A DNA stretch of 11,506 nt from assembly GCA_900317795.1 (NCBI GenBank), contig ONIF01000060.1, positions 1 through 11,506 on the forward strand, written 5' to 3'. The notes below the pieces were generated by a model. The model searched no databases and had not been told where the DNA came from. It worked only from the letters and a program-made list of their open reading frames with translations. This DNA comes from an uncultured Eubacteriales bacterium. Lineage in GTDB: Bacteria; Bacillota; Clostridia; Oscillospirales; Acutalibacteraceae. The first letter of the stretch is position 1. Every line of letters begins with the position of its first letter. The position numbers and the translations under genes were made by a program. Of the stretch, positions 5,269 through 11,506 are shown piece by piece.

Positions 5269-5789
5269 AATACTGTTCCAAGTGCAAAAAAGTGCATATC
5301 AACACCGAAATCCAAAATTGCCCTGCCTGCAAAAGAAAATTGATTGAAAATCCAAACGGCTTTTCACCCGTGAATATCATTACCGCAAACGGCTTTGAAT
5401 TGGAAAGAATCAAATCTGCATTGACAGATTCGGAAATCCCCTTTTCCGTCAAAGAGCAAAGATATGATACAGGCTTGCAGATACTCAATTCAGCACCGCC
5501 CGAAAACTGTGCATTTTTCGTCCCTTTAAGCCACTATGACAAAGCTGTTGAAACGCTTATCGGCATAGGGGCTTTAAGTGAAGAAGCCGTTGAGGAAATT
5601 GATAAAGCCGATAAAGAATATCTTGAAAAAGCCCGTGAACAAGAAAAAAAAGACGAACTTCCCGAAGAAAAAGCCCGTCTTATCAGAATATTTTCATTTT
5701 TAGGATTTATTGCCGTTTTGGTAGGATTTTCGTTTCTCGTTGACTATCTTCTTTCATTTATAACACCGCTTTTGGGCTGGTCGTCATAA
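5265..5789 (+). CDS. Zinc-ribbon protein with C-terminal membrane helix
   Basis: 174 residues. The N-terminus has a four-cysteine zinc ribbon: CSKC (Cys4, Cys7) and CPAC (Cys19, Cys22). Residues about 36-105 form a small alpha/beta region beginning IITANGFELERIKSALTDSE, which resembles DUF2007-type 'signal transducing' domains; this is a tentative match. Residues 105-138 are charged and helical (EEAVEEIDKADKEYLEKARE), a likely coiled coil, followed by one hydrophobic helix at about 141-169 and a short tail. The likely topology is ribbon and coiled coil in the cytoplasm with a C-terminal anchor. Its ATG overlaps the nif3 stop (ATGA 5265-5268). Its stop overlaps the stop of the convergent EpsG-like gene by 6 bp. 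Specific function unknown. Confidence 0.85.
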   Translation: MKYCSKCKKVHINTEIQNCPACKRKLIENPNGFSPVNIITANGFELERIKSALTDSEIPFSVKEQRYDTGLQILNSAPPENCAFFVPLSHYDKAVETLIGIGALSEEAVEEIDKADKEYLEKAREQEKKDELPEEKARLIRIFSFLGFIAVLVGFSFLVDYLLSFITPLLGWSS

Positions 5790-6941
5790 TCTTATCATAT
5801 CACGAATAATCTGTACTCCGTCAAAGCGTACCCATATATCATAGGGCAAAACTCCGTGTGCATTTTCAAACAGTCCGTAGTAAAAGTGAAAATACGACAA
5901 TACAAGTACTCCTATCAAAAATCCCCTTGCAAGCATTTTTCTCTGTTTTTCAGACGTGAGAACAATGCTTTTTCCATTTGCAAGAGTTGTGTTGATACCC
6001 TTTGCTTCCAGAGAGCGATATATAACAGGTACTAAAAGCACTATGAAAATAACAAAATAATAGGAAAGCCTTTCAAGAATGCTGTGCTTTGACATGGCAA
6101 CCATGAATATTGTGCATATCAAAGAAAGATTGATAAGATACTTATTTTCATTGTTGATATTGATAGTGCCGAATTTCACAAGAATAAATGCAGTAACCGT
6201 AATGACAAGCGGGAATATGGCATACACAAATGAAAGTCCCTCTGTCAGAAATTCCGTATTGCTGTACTCCTCATGGTAGAAATTTGTAATGATGTCTATA
6301 AATCCCTCAGACGACATATAAAACCACAATATAAAATAGCCATATACAATCAATTCTTTCATCTTGGGCTGCATTTTTATCAAAAAATACACAGGCAACA
6401 CAAATAAAATCGTCTGGTGAAATATCGACGCAAAAAGTATAGTTATCAAATACCATACAAACTTGTTTCTCTTTATGAAAGACCATGCAAGCATCATCAA
6501 TGAAACGGCTATCATCTGCCTTAAAAAGTTCATCTCCATGAAATATATGAAAAGGTTTACATAGAGTATTGTTGAAAGTGCAGGCATTTCGGAATTTCTT
6601 CCAATAAATATCGCTGCAGGCACGATTGCTATGGCACTCAAAAAAACGATATACCATATATAGCTTGGCAGTATCATGCCTAAAAGCTTTGTCAATACAA
6701 CAAACCCTATTTCCCAATCTCTGTATGTAAGGCTTGTAAAGCCCTCCGCATTCATCTGCTGAAAGCCTATTGTGTACATATTATAGTCATAGCCTATTTG
6801 AGTTCTGAGAGCCATGACAAGAAAAAGTTGTGTAAATGCCACTATCACAAAACATATTTTCTTGTTTTTGGAGGGCTTTCTCACACAGAAAAGCCATGCC
6901 CACAACAGTAAAAGCAGATTATTGAAAGTATAAAATACCAA
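5784..6941 (-). CDS. EpsG family polysaccharide polymerase (Wzy-like membrane protein)
   Basis: 385 residues, mostly hydrophobic, with roughly ten to twelve membrane helices, as in EpsG proteins. The family-type motif RTQIGYDYNMY (46-56) follows the second helix, and FLRQMIAVSLMMLAW and IFHQTILFVLPVYF are further EpsG-like segments. EpsG/Wzy proteins are thought to polymerise lipid-linked repeat units on the outer face of the membrane. The start is TTG at 6941: an in-frame TAG lies two codons upstream (6945-6947), and the first ATG would be at residue 43, after the first helix, so no longer form is possible. AGGGAG (plus 6952-6957) lies 10 nt before the TTG. It is the last visible gene of the polysaccharide operon and ends by overlapping the convergent zinc-ribbon gene. 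No terminator is seen at its end. Confidence 0.88.
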   Translation of the reverse strand: MVFYTFNNLLLLLWAWLFCVRKPSKNKKICFVIVAFTQLFLVMALRTQIGYDYNMYTIGFQQMNAEGFTSLTYRDWEIGFVVLTKLLGMILPSYIWYIVFLSAIAIVPAAIFIGRNSEMPALSTILYVNLFIYFMEMNFLRQMIAVSLMMLAWSFIKRNKFVWYLITILFASIFHQTILFVLPVYFLIKMQPKMKELIVYGYFILWFYMSSEGFIDIITNFYHEEYSNTEFLTEGLSFVYAIFPLVITVTAFILVKFGTININNENKYLINLSLICTIFMVAMSKHSILERLSYYFVIFIVLLVPVIYRSLEAKGINTTLANGKSIVLTSEKQRKMLARGFLIGVLVLSYFHFYYGLFENAHGVLPYDIWVRFDGVQIIRDMIRL

Positions 6942-6962
6942 AACCTAACATCTCCCTTTTTT

Positions 6963-7048
6963 ACAATGTGCAATGTGCAATGTGCAATTTTTTCATAAAA
7001 AACATACTTGCCTCCGGTGTTCATTGCACATTGCTAATTGCACATTGC
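6963..7048 (-). repeat. Large imperfect hairpin of short direct repeats between sugar transferase and epsG
   Basis: The right arm holds a 14-bp direct repeat (7023-7036 and 7037-7050). The left arm holds three tandem copies of the 7-mer CAATGTG (6964-6984). Read as minus-strand RNA, 7048-7023 pairs with 6988-6963: 12 bp, a 2x2 internal loop, then 12 bp (the last a wobble), with a 34-nt loop. The loop holds GGAGG (7011-7015) and an ATG (7003-7005) opening a 14-codon frame that stops at 6961. There is no T tract after the stem in the operon direction, so it is not a standard terminator. It could be a dispersed intergenic repeat or an mRNA processing/attenuation element. Confidence 0.85.
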
Positions 7049-7057
7049 TAATTGATA

Positions 7058-8452
7058 TTATCTTGCGTTTTTGGAAAACAGGACTTTTGACAGAGTTTTG
7101 AAAAGTATCTTTATGTCAAACCCAATAGACCAGTTTTCTATGTAATAAATATCATGTTTAATTCTGTCCTCTATGGAGGTATCTCCCCCACGCAGGTCAT
7201 TGACTTGTGCCCAGCCCGTGATACCCGGTTTTACATAGTGCTTCACCATATACAATGGAACGGATTTTCTGAACTGCTCCACATAATACGGTATTTCGGG
7301 GCGTGGACCGACAAGGCTCATATCTCCCTTTATCACGTTGAAAAGCTGTGGCAGTTCGTCTATACTGAATTTGCGTATAAACAAGCCCACTTTTGTACAT
7401 CTTTCATCATTCTTTGCCGTCATGGAAATATCACCCTCCGTTTCTATTTTCATAGAGCGGAATTTATACATGATAAAAGGCTTGTTTGAAATGCCTACTC
7501 TTTCCTGCTTGAAAATCACATCACCCTTTGAAGTTGCTTTTATGGCGACTGCCGTTATCAGCATGACGGGTGAAAAGAATATCAGCATGATAATTGATAT
7601 GATTATATCAAGAAATCTCTTGATAAACCTGTTGAAAGTATTTTCAAGAGGTACTTTTCTTATGCTTAAAAGCGGCATTCCGTCAAAACTTGAAATATAC
7701 ACTCTTGAAGAAAGCCCTGCAAACATATTCGGCAAAATGGAAAATTTAATTCCCCAGTTTTCACATATTGCCATGAGGTGCGAAAGAGAGGGCTGTAATT
7801 TATCCGAAAGCATGATAACCGCTTCATCGGGAGGGGAATTTTTGAAAAAAGCGGATATTTTCTTGTAATTTCCGAGATAAGCTATTTTTACGGCAGAGTC
7901 GGGGGCTGATGCAAAATATCCCGAAAGCTCATAGCCCATGTCAGTCGAAGTCTGTATTTTCTTGATAAAATTATCCGTGCAGTTATTCACACCGATTATC
8001 GCAATATATTTTTTATTGTACCCTCGGCTTCGCATATATTTCAATATGTTTCTCAGACACGCCCTGTAAACGATTGCAAGAAAAGTGTTTGAGATATAAT
8101 AAAAAAGTATGACTACCTGAAATTTAAACAGGCTCTGAGTAAAAATGGCAACCGCTATTTGAATGATACAGAAAAATAAACCCGATTTCAAGACATTGAC
8201 CGCCTCCACTATGAATTTAGTGGAACGGTAGGAACGGTACAAGTCAAAGGCATAGTTGAAGATTATCTGACACAAAGCCGTTATTGCCACAAATATAACA
8301 GGTACTTTTATATCGCTTAAATACCCGTAAAGTTCATTATTACTCGATATAGCACTATATAAAATATATGACAGCGTACAGCTTGACACGCTTATCATAC
8401 TATCCATCGCAACATGAACTGCATTCAGCTTGCCTTGATTCTGCTTTATCAA
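7058..8452 (-). CDS. Polyprenyl-phosphate sugar-1-phosphate transferase (WcaJ/undecaprenyl-phosphate glucose phosphotransferase type)
   Basis: 464 residues, full length. It should transfer a hexose-1-phosphate from a UDP-sugar to undecaprenyl phosphate, the first membrane step of polysaccharide repeat synthesis. There are about four N-terminal membrane helices (residues 15-135), a CoA-binding/Rossmann-like middle domain starting at KYIAIIGVNN (148-157), then a membrane-associated helix at 279-304 and the bacterial sugar transferase domain: KRFLD (278-282), QERVG (316-320), YKFRSM (329-334), SIDELPQL with the catalytic Asp365-Glu366 pair, VGPRPE (381-386) and KPGITGWAQV (408-417). The sugar cannot be read from sequence. 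The start is TTG at 8452: MIKQNQGKLNAVHVAMD fits the family N-terminus, and GAGG (8457-8460) sits just upstream. It lies 17 nt after the cytidylyltransferase stop. Confidence 0.93.
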   Translation of the reverse strand: MIKQNQGKLNAVHVAMDSMISVSSCTLSYILYSAISSNNELYGYLSDIKVPVIFVAITALCQIIFNYAFDLYRSYRSTKFIVEAVNVLKSGLFFCIIQIAVAIFTQSLFKFQVVILFYYISNTFLAIVYRACLRNILKYMRSRGYNKKYIAIIGVNNCTDNFIKKIQTSTDMGYELSGYFASAPDSAVKIAYLGNYKKISAFFKNSPPDEAVIMLSDKLQPSLSHLMAICENWGIKFSILPNMFAGLSSRVYISSFDGMPLLSIRKVPLENTFNRFIKRFLDIIISIIMLIFFSPVMLITAVAIKATSKGDVIFKQERVGISNKPFIMYKFRSMKIETEGDISMTAKNDERCTKVGLFIRKFSIDELPQLFNVIKGDMSLVGPRPEIPYYVEQFRKSVPLYMVKHYVKPGITGWAQVNDLRGGDTSIEDRIKHDIYYIENWSIGFDIKILFKTLSKVLFSKNAR

Positions 8453-8469
8453 CTCGCCTCACCGCCCGT

Positions 8470-9165
8470 TTATTTTTCCGCCATAAACCTTGCCATTTTA
8501 TAGTCCTGTGCATACGTTATTTTGATATTTTCGGCACTTCCCTTAATAAGCATGACTTTTTTTCCCTTTGCCATGAAAAGCCTGCATACATCTGTGGCAG
8601 TCTTTTTTTCTTTCTCCGAAAGAGAATGATATATTTCATCAAAATCGCCTGTTCTGAAAGTTTGCGGAGTCTGCACCAAAAACATTTTTGACCTGTCGGG
8701 GAAATCCTCCGCAAACTCCCCGTCAGCCGAAACTACAATAGTATCTGTTGCAGGTACTGCCACCGTGCATATATCACATTTTTCTATTGCGGAAATGCTT
8801 TCACTTATCATTCTTTCATCAACAAACGGTCTTGCCCCATCATGCGTTAAGATAATATCATCATGCCTGCATTTGAGTTTTTCCCTTGCAAAAGCGATAA
8901 TATTTTTTACTGTACCGTTCCTGTCAGAACCGCCCTCCGTTACAAATATATTCTTACTTTCGGGCAAAAACTTCTGTACCAGAAACTCAGCCGTTTTCAG
9001 CCATTCTTTATTCATGCCTATGATGATAAAATCACTTTGTTTGATAAACTTTTCAGCGGTGTAAATAAATACAGGCTTTCCGCCCAACTCCATAAACTGT
9101 TTAGGCAAGTCACCGTTTCCCATTCGTGAACCCGTTCCGCCTGCCACTATCCCTGCAATTATCAT
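8470..9165 (-). CDS. IspD/TarI family cytidylyltransferase
   Basis: 231 residues, normal for the family. It should transfer CMP from CTP to a polyol phosphate. Motifs: VAGGTGSRMG (7-16, nucleotide loop), LPKQF (20-24), EGGSDRNGTVKNI (77-89), THDGARPFV (107-115), QTPQTF (165-170), TD at 191-192 and NIKIT (213-217). Two members are possible: IspD (CDP-methylerythritol, isoprenoid synthesis) or TarI/Bcs1-type (CDP-ribitol, for glycans). GGTGSRMGN..LPKQF and the 'RN' in the GG..RN segment lean to the TarI side, and the setting in a polysaccharide operon supports a glycan role, but no reductase partner (TarJ-like) is visible in the window. Its ATG overlaps the stop of the upstream Ig-like gene (ATGA, 9162-9165), so translation is coupled. 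Confidence 0.88.
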   Translation of the reverse strand: MIIAGIVAGGTGSRMGNGDLPKQFMELGGKPVFIYTAEKFIKQSDFIIIGMNKEWLKTAEFLVQKFLPESKNIFVTEGGSDRNGTVKNIIAFAREKLKCRHDDIILTHDGARPFVDERMISESISAIEKCDICTVAVPATDTIVVSADGEFAEDFPDRSKMFLVQTPQTFRTGDFDEIYHSLSEKEKKTATDVCRLFMAKGKKVMLIKGSAENIKITYAQDYKMARFMAEK

Positions 9166-10436
9166 AATTCATCTTCCCCGTCAAATCCAAATTCTTCTTT
9201 TTCTTTATTTTTTACAAATCTCCTGTATCTTATCGCAAACGCAACAAGACATATTAAAGCAAGAGATGTTTCAACCGTTATGATAAGCCAGCTGTATTTA
9301 TTTCCCTTAGAGTCCGAAACGATAACTTTACACGATTTTGACAGCCTGCCGTCAACCGTTGAAAAAGTGATAACAGCCGTGCCTTCCGAAACAGCCGTTA
9401 TTCTGCCGTCAGCGTCAACCGTTGCAATTTCTTCATCATCGGTTTCTCCCATGACCGCAGGCAAAACTGCCTTTGACGGTCTTGCATAAAATTTCATATC
9501 ATACGTTTCACCGCTTTTTAAAGTGACCTCCTCAGACATCAGCATCAATTCCTTTATATCCGACTCTACGTCTGCATTATTCTGATAAAGCACCATTATT
9601 TCATTTCCATTGATGATACAAGTGATATTTAAATTATAATTTCCTGCCGTAAGCTGTGTTTTTGCATAAGGTGTCGTATCCTTTTCCGCCCTGTATGCCA
9701 AAAGGGCATATTCTCCCTGCCTGACATCTTGTATGGTAAAAGTGCCGTTTTCATCTGTCTTTACACGCTTGAAGCCGTTGGAATTTCTCAATTCCATGAA
9801 TACATTTGCTTTCTTATCGCCCGTTATCGTGAAAACAGAGCCTTTTACAGTAATATTTGCCCCGCTCGGCTCGGTATTTGCATTTACTTTTACAATACAC
9901 TTTTTAAAAACCGCATCACTTTTTGAAGTCACGGTTACGACTGCAACACCCGTTTTCAATGCTTTGATATAGCCGTTGCTGTCAACCCTTACAATCGAAC
10001 TGTCCGATGTCGTGAAAGTCAAAGTCCCGTCAGCTTCTTCGGGCTTTACAGTCGCTTTTATCGTACTGCTTTCCCCCACTTTCAGAGTTATCTCCTGTGA
10101 GGATATAACAATGTCCTTTGGCGAAACGCCATTCAATACATTAACAACGCACTGTGCAGAAAGTCCGCTTGCCGTTTCAACATTGATTTTAGTCGTGCCG
10201 AGAGATTTGGCAGTAATATTTCCGTCACCGCTGACCTCCGCAATAGACGGTTCATCTGAATAAAACATGATATTCTCAGAAGTTCCCGTCACCGTAAGCT
10301 GATAACTCTGATTGATATATATATTGATAGACGCTGTATTGATATCAAGCTTTTCATTCTCCGCAAAAACCGCAACAGGAAAAATAGATAATATTACTGT
10401 CAGCACAAGTGCTATACATAAAATATTTTTTTTCAT
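9162..10436 (-). CDS. Membrane-anchored Ig-like (BIG2) surface protein in the polysaccharide operon
   Basis: 424 residues. Signal peptide 1-25 (lysines, hydrophobic core, likely cut after AVFA). Three bacterial Ig-like group 2 domains are seen: about 28-101 (SIAEVSGDGNITAKSLGTTK), 106-186 (SIVRVDSNGYIKALKTGVAV) and 294-375 (EIATVDADGRITAVSEGTAV). The repeated 'I..V...G.I.A...G...V' pattern is diagnostic. Between domains 2 and 3, residues about 194-284 look like a carboxypeptidase-regulatory/prealbumin-like fold (KVKTDENGTFTIQDV-type segment, 225-238). One membrane helix (381-403) and a charged tail (RYRRFVKNKEKEE and an acidic end) place the domains outside the cell. No LPxTG motif is present. 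It overlaps both neighbours by 4 bp, so its production is tied to the glycan enzymes. A role in binding or organising the polymer is inference. Confidence 0.88.
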   Translation of the reverse strand: MKKNILCIALVLTVILSIFPVAVFAENEKLDINTASINIYINQSYQLTVTGTSENIMFYSDEPSIAEVSGDGNITAKSLGTTKINVETASGLSAQCVVNVLNGVSPKDIVISSQEITLKVGESSTIKATVKPEEADGTLTFTTSDSSIVRVDSNGYIKALKTGVAVVTVTSKSDAVFKKCIVKVNANTEPSGANITVKGSVFTITGDKKANVFMELRNSNGFKRVKTDENGTFTIQDVRQGEYALLAYRAEKDTTPYAKTQLTAGNYNLNITCIINGNEIMVLYQNNADVESDIKELMLMSEEVTLKSGETYDMKFYARPSKAVLPAVMGETDDEEIATVDADGRITAVSEGTAVITFSTVDGRLSKSCKVIVSDSKGNKYSWLIITVETSLALICLVAFAIRYRRFVKNKEKEEFGFDGEDEL

Positions 10437-11506
10437 GCAAAAACTTCCTCCGTGTATTCTCTGTCAAGTATTTTTAAAAGTTCGGGCTTTGCATTCTCTA
10501 TAAGATACCTTTCATCAAGAAATGCATTCTCCTTAATGGAATGATACAAATTTTCATCTGAAAGAATTTCGTCAAGACCTGCATATATATCACTTGCAAG
10601 CAAGCCGTTTTTTCTGTTTTCGATAAGGTCACTATGCCCTTTTATATCCGTTGCAACGACAGGCACTCCGCAATAAAGTGCCTCCATCACGTTGAAAGGC
10701 AAACCCTCCATTTTTGACGCTGTCACTAAAATATCACTGCACCTGTAAAGATATGAAATATCTTTCACTTGCCCCAAAAAACGTATATTTCTGTCAATTT
10801 CAAGGCTTTGTACCATTTCCCTGCACGTTTCAAGCATATCGCCCTCACCCGCAAAAACAAGCTTTATATTTTTATGCTTTTTCAAAAGCCTTTCAAAAGC
10901 GTATATAATGGCGGTCTGATTTTTTCTTTTTGAGAATTCTCCCACACACAAAAGCATTTTTTCACTTTCAGAAACGCCCATGCTTTTTCTTATTTCATTC
11001 CGCTTTTCACTTGAGATTTCGGGAAATCTCTCCTCCACAAGTCCCATTCCGTATATAAAATACAGCTTTTTCCCCAGCTTATATTTTTTCGCAAGAGAAA
11101 AGTCCTCCTTATTCATTACAACAAGGCTGTCTGTAACATTCCGTGTAAGCTTTTCCGCCAGCAGATATATTTTTGATTTCAAACCGTTTTTTTCCCCGAA
11201 CATATACCCGTGGGAGATATGCACAAAATACGGTTTTTTTTTCAGTCCCATCACGGCAAGCCTTGCTGTCGCCCCTGCAAGCGTTGCATTTGAATACACT
11301 ATATCATATTCATTTTCGCTCATTATTCTTTTCAGAAACTTCACCGTGTTCAAATTATCGGGCGAAAACGGATTTTTTGTAAACTTCACATCATAGCAAT
11401 TATCTATCAGCGGACTTTCGGAAATTCCCTGTACAGCTATATCCACTTGAAATCCCTTATTTTTAAAATACTCTATATACGGAATGTGAAAATTATGTAT
11501 ATGCGA
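10433..11506 (-). CDS. Glycosyltransferase family 4 (N-terminus off the right edge)
   Basis: 357 residues are visible; the frame stays open to the right edge. A GTG at 11446 could start a 337-aa product, but the 20 codons before it read SHIHNFHIPYIEYFKNKGFQ, the normal first helix of a GT4 GT-B fold, so the real start lies a few codons beyond the window. Visible parts: the acceptor domain with DIVYSNATLAGATARLA and HISHGYMFGEK; the link LLCVGEFSKRKNQ that opens the C-terminal domain; LVFAGEGDMLE; and the donor-site E-x7-E type motif in EGLPFNVMEALYCGVPVVAT followed by DIKGHSDLI. Such retaining enzymes add a sugar from a nucleotide-sugar to a lipid-linked glycan on the cytoplasmic side; donor and acceptor cannot be read. 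Its stop overlaps the start of the Ig-like gene as ATGA (10433-10436). Confidence 0.93.
   Translation of the reverse strand, partial: SHIHNFHIPYIEYFKNKGFQVDIAVQGISESPLIDNCYDVKFTKNPFSPDNLNTVKFLKRIMSENEYDIVYSNATLAGATARLAVMGLKKKPYFVHISHGYMFGEKNGLKSKIYLLAEKLTRNVTDSLVVMNKEDFSLAKKYKLGKKLYFIYGMGLVEERFPEISSEKRNEIRKSMGVSESEKMLLCVGEFSKRKNQTAIIYAFERLLKKHKNIKLVFAGEGDMLETCREMVQSLEIDRNIRFLGQVKDISYLYRCSDILVTASKMEGLPFNVMEALYCGVPVVATDIKGHSDLIENRKNGLLASDIYAGLDEILSDENLYHSIKENAFLDERYLIENAKPELLKILDREYTEEVFA

Noticed and set aside
6963..7048. Intrinsic terminator or CRISPR reading of the repeat cluster
   Set aside because: No T tract follows the stem in the operon direction, and repeat units of 7 and 14 bp are contiguous without spacers.
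7154..9129. Plus-strand frames opposite the sugar transferase and cytidylyltransferase genes
   Set aside because: Shadows of well-supported minus-strand genes, with no ribosome sites or family motifs.
11444..11446. GTG as the start of the glycosyltransferase
   Set aside because: The frame is open to the right edge and the upstream 20 codons encode a typical GT4 N-terminal helix, so the GTG is an internal valine.

Overview
The window looks like chromosomal DNA from a low-GC Gram-positive bacterium, most likely a Clostridia member of the Oscillospiraceae/Ruminococcus type. Reasons: AT-rich DNA with AT-rich spacers, strong GGAGG ribosome sites, near-consensus SigA promoters, TTG starts, an IreB phosphoprotein, the Firmicutes gene pair trmK-nif3, and a Clostridia-style polysaccharide operon (EpsG polymerase, WcaJ-type sugar transferase). 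The genus is inference; no 16S rRNA is present.

Layout. (1) 1-491, minus: 3' -truncated acidic protein gene, divergent from (2) 648-2409, plus: an SseB-family gene with an in-frame 42-bp tandem repeat, then a small gene of unknown function, closed by a strong terminator. (3) 2493-2744: an isolated 5S rRNA gene with its own extended -10 promoter and terminator. This 5S gene carries a perfect 40-bp tandem duplication (2610-2649 = 2650-2689), making it about 156 nt instead of about 116. It is the most unusual object in the window. (4) 2822-3526, plus: two candidate promoters, a dyad in the leader, ireB, and a 93-aa hypothetical gene. (5) 3543-5789, plus: a SigA promoter driving DUF1858 protein - trmK - nif3 - zinc-ribbon membrane protein; the last three are coupled by 4-bp ATGA overlaps. 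(6) 5784-11506, minus: a surface or exopolysaccharide operon read right to left: GT4 glycosyltransferase (runs off the right edge), membrane-anchored Ig-like (BIG2) protein, IspD/TarI-family cytidylyltransferase, polyprenyl-phosphate sugar phosphotransferase, EpsG-like polymerase. The last two use TTG starts, and a large imperfect hairpin (6963-7048) separates them.

How they fit together. The sugar transferase would load the first sugar phosphate onto undecaprenyl phosphate, the GT4 enzyme would extend it, the cytidylyltransferase would make a CDP-activated building block, and the EpsG protein would polymerise repeat units at the membrane. The Ig-like protein is anchored outside the cell and could bind or organise the product. 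The trmK cluster is a housekeeping tRNA-modification/metal-protein operon. It runs head-on into the polysaccharide operon, and the two stop codons overlap by 6 bp with no visible terminator.

Most coding calls rest on recognised family motifs. Several small genes remain unassigned and are described as such.
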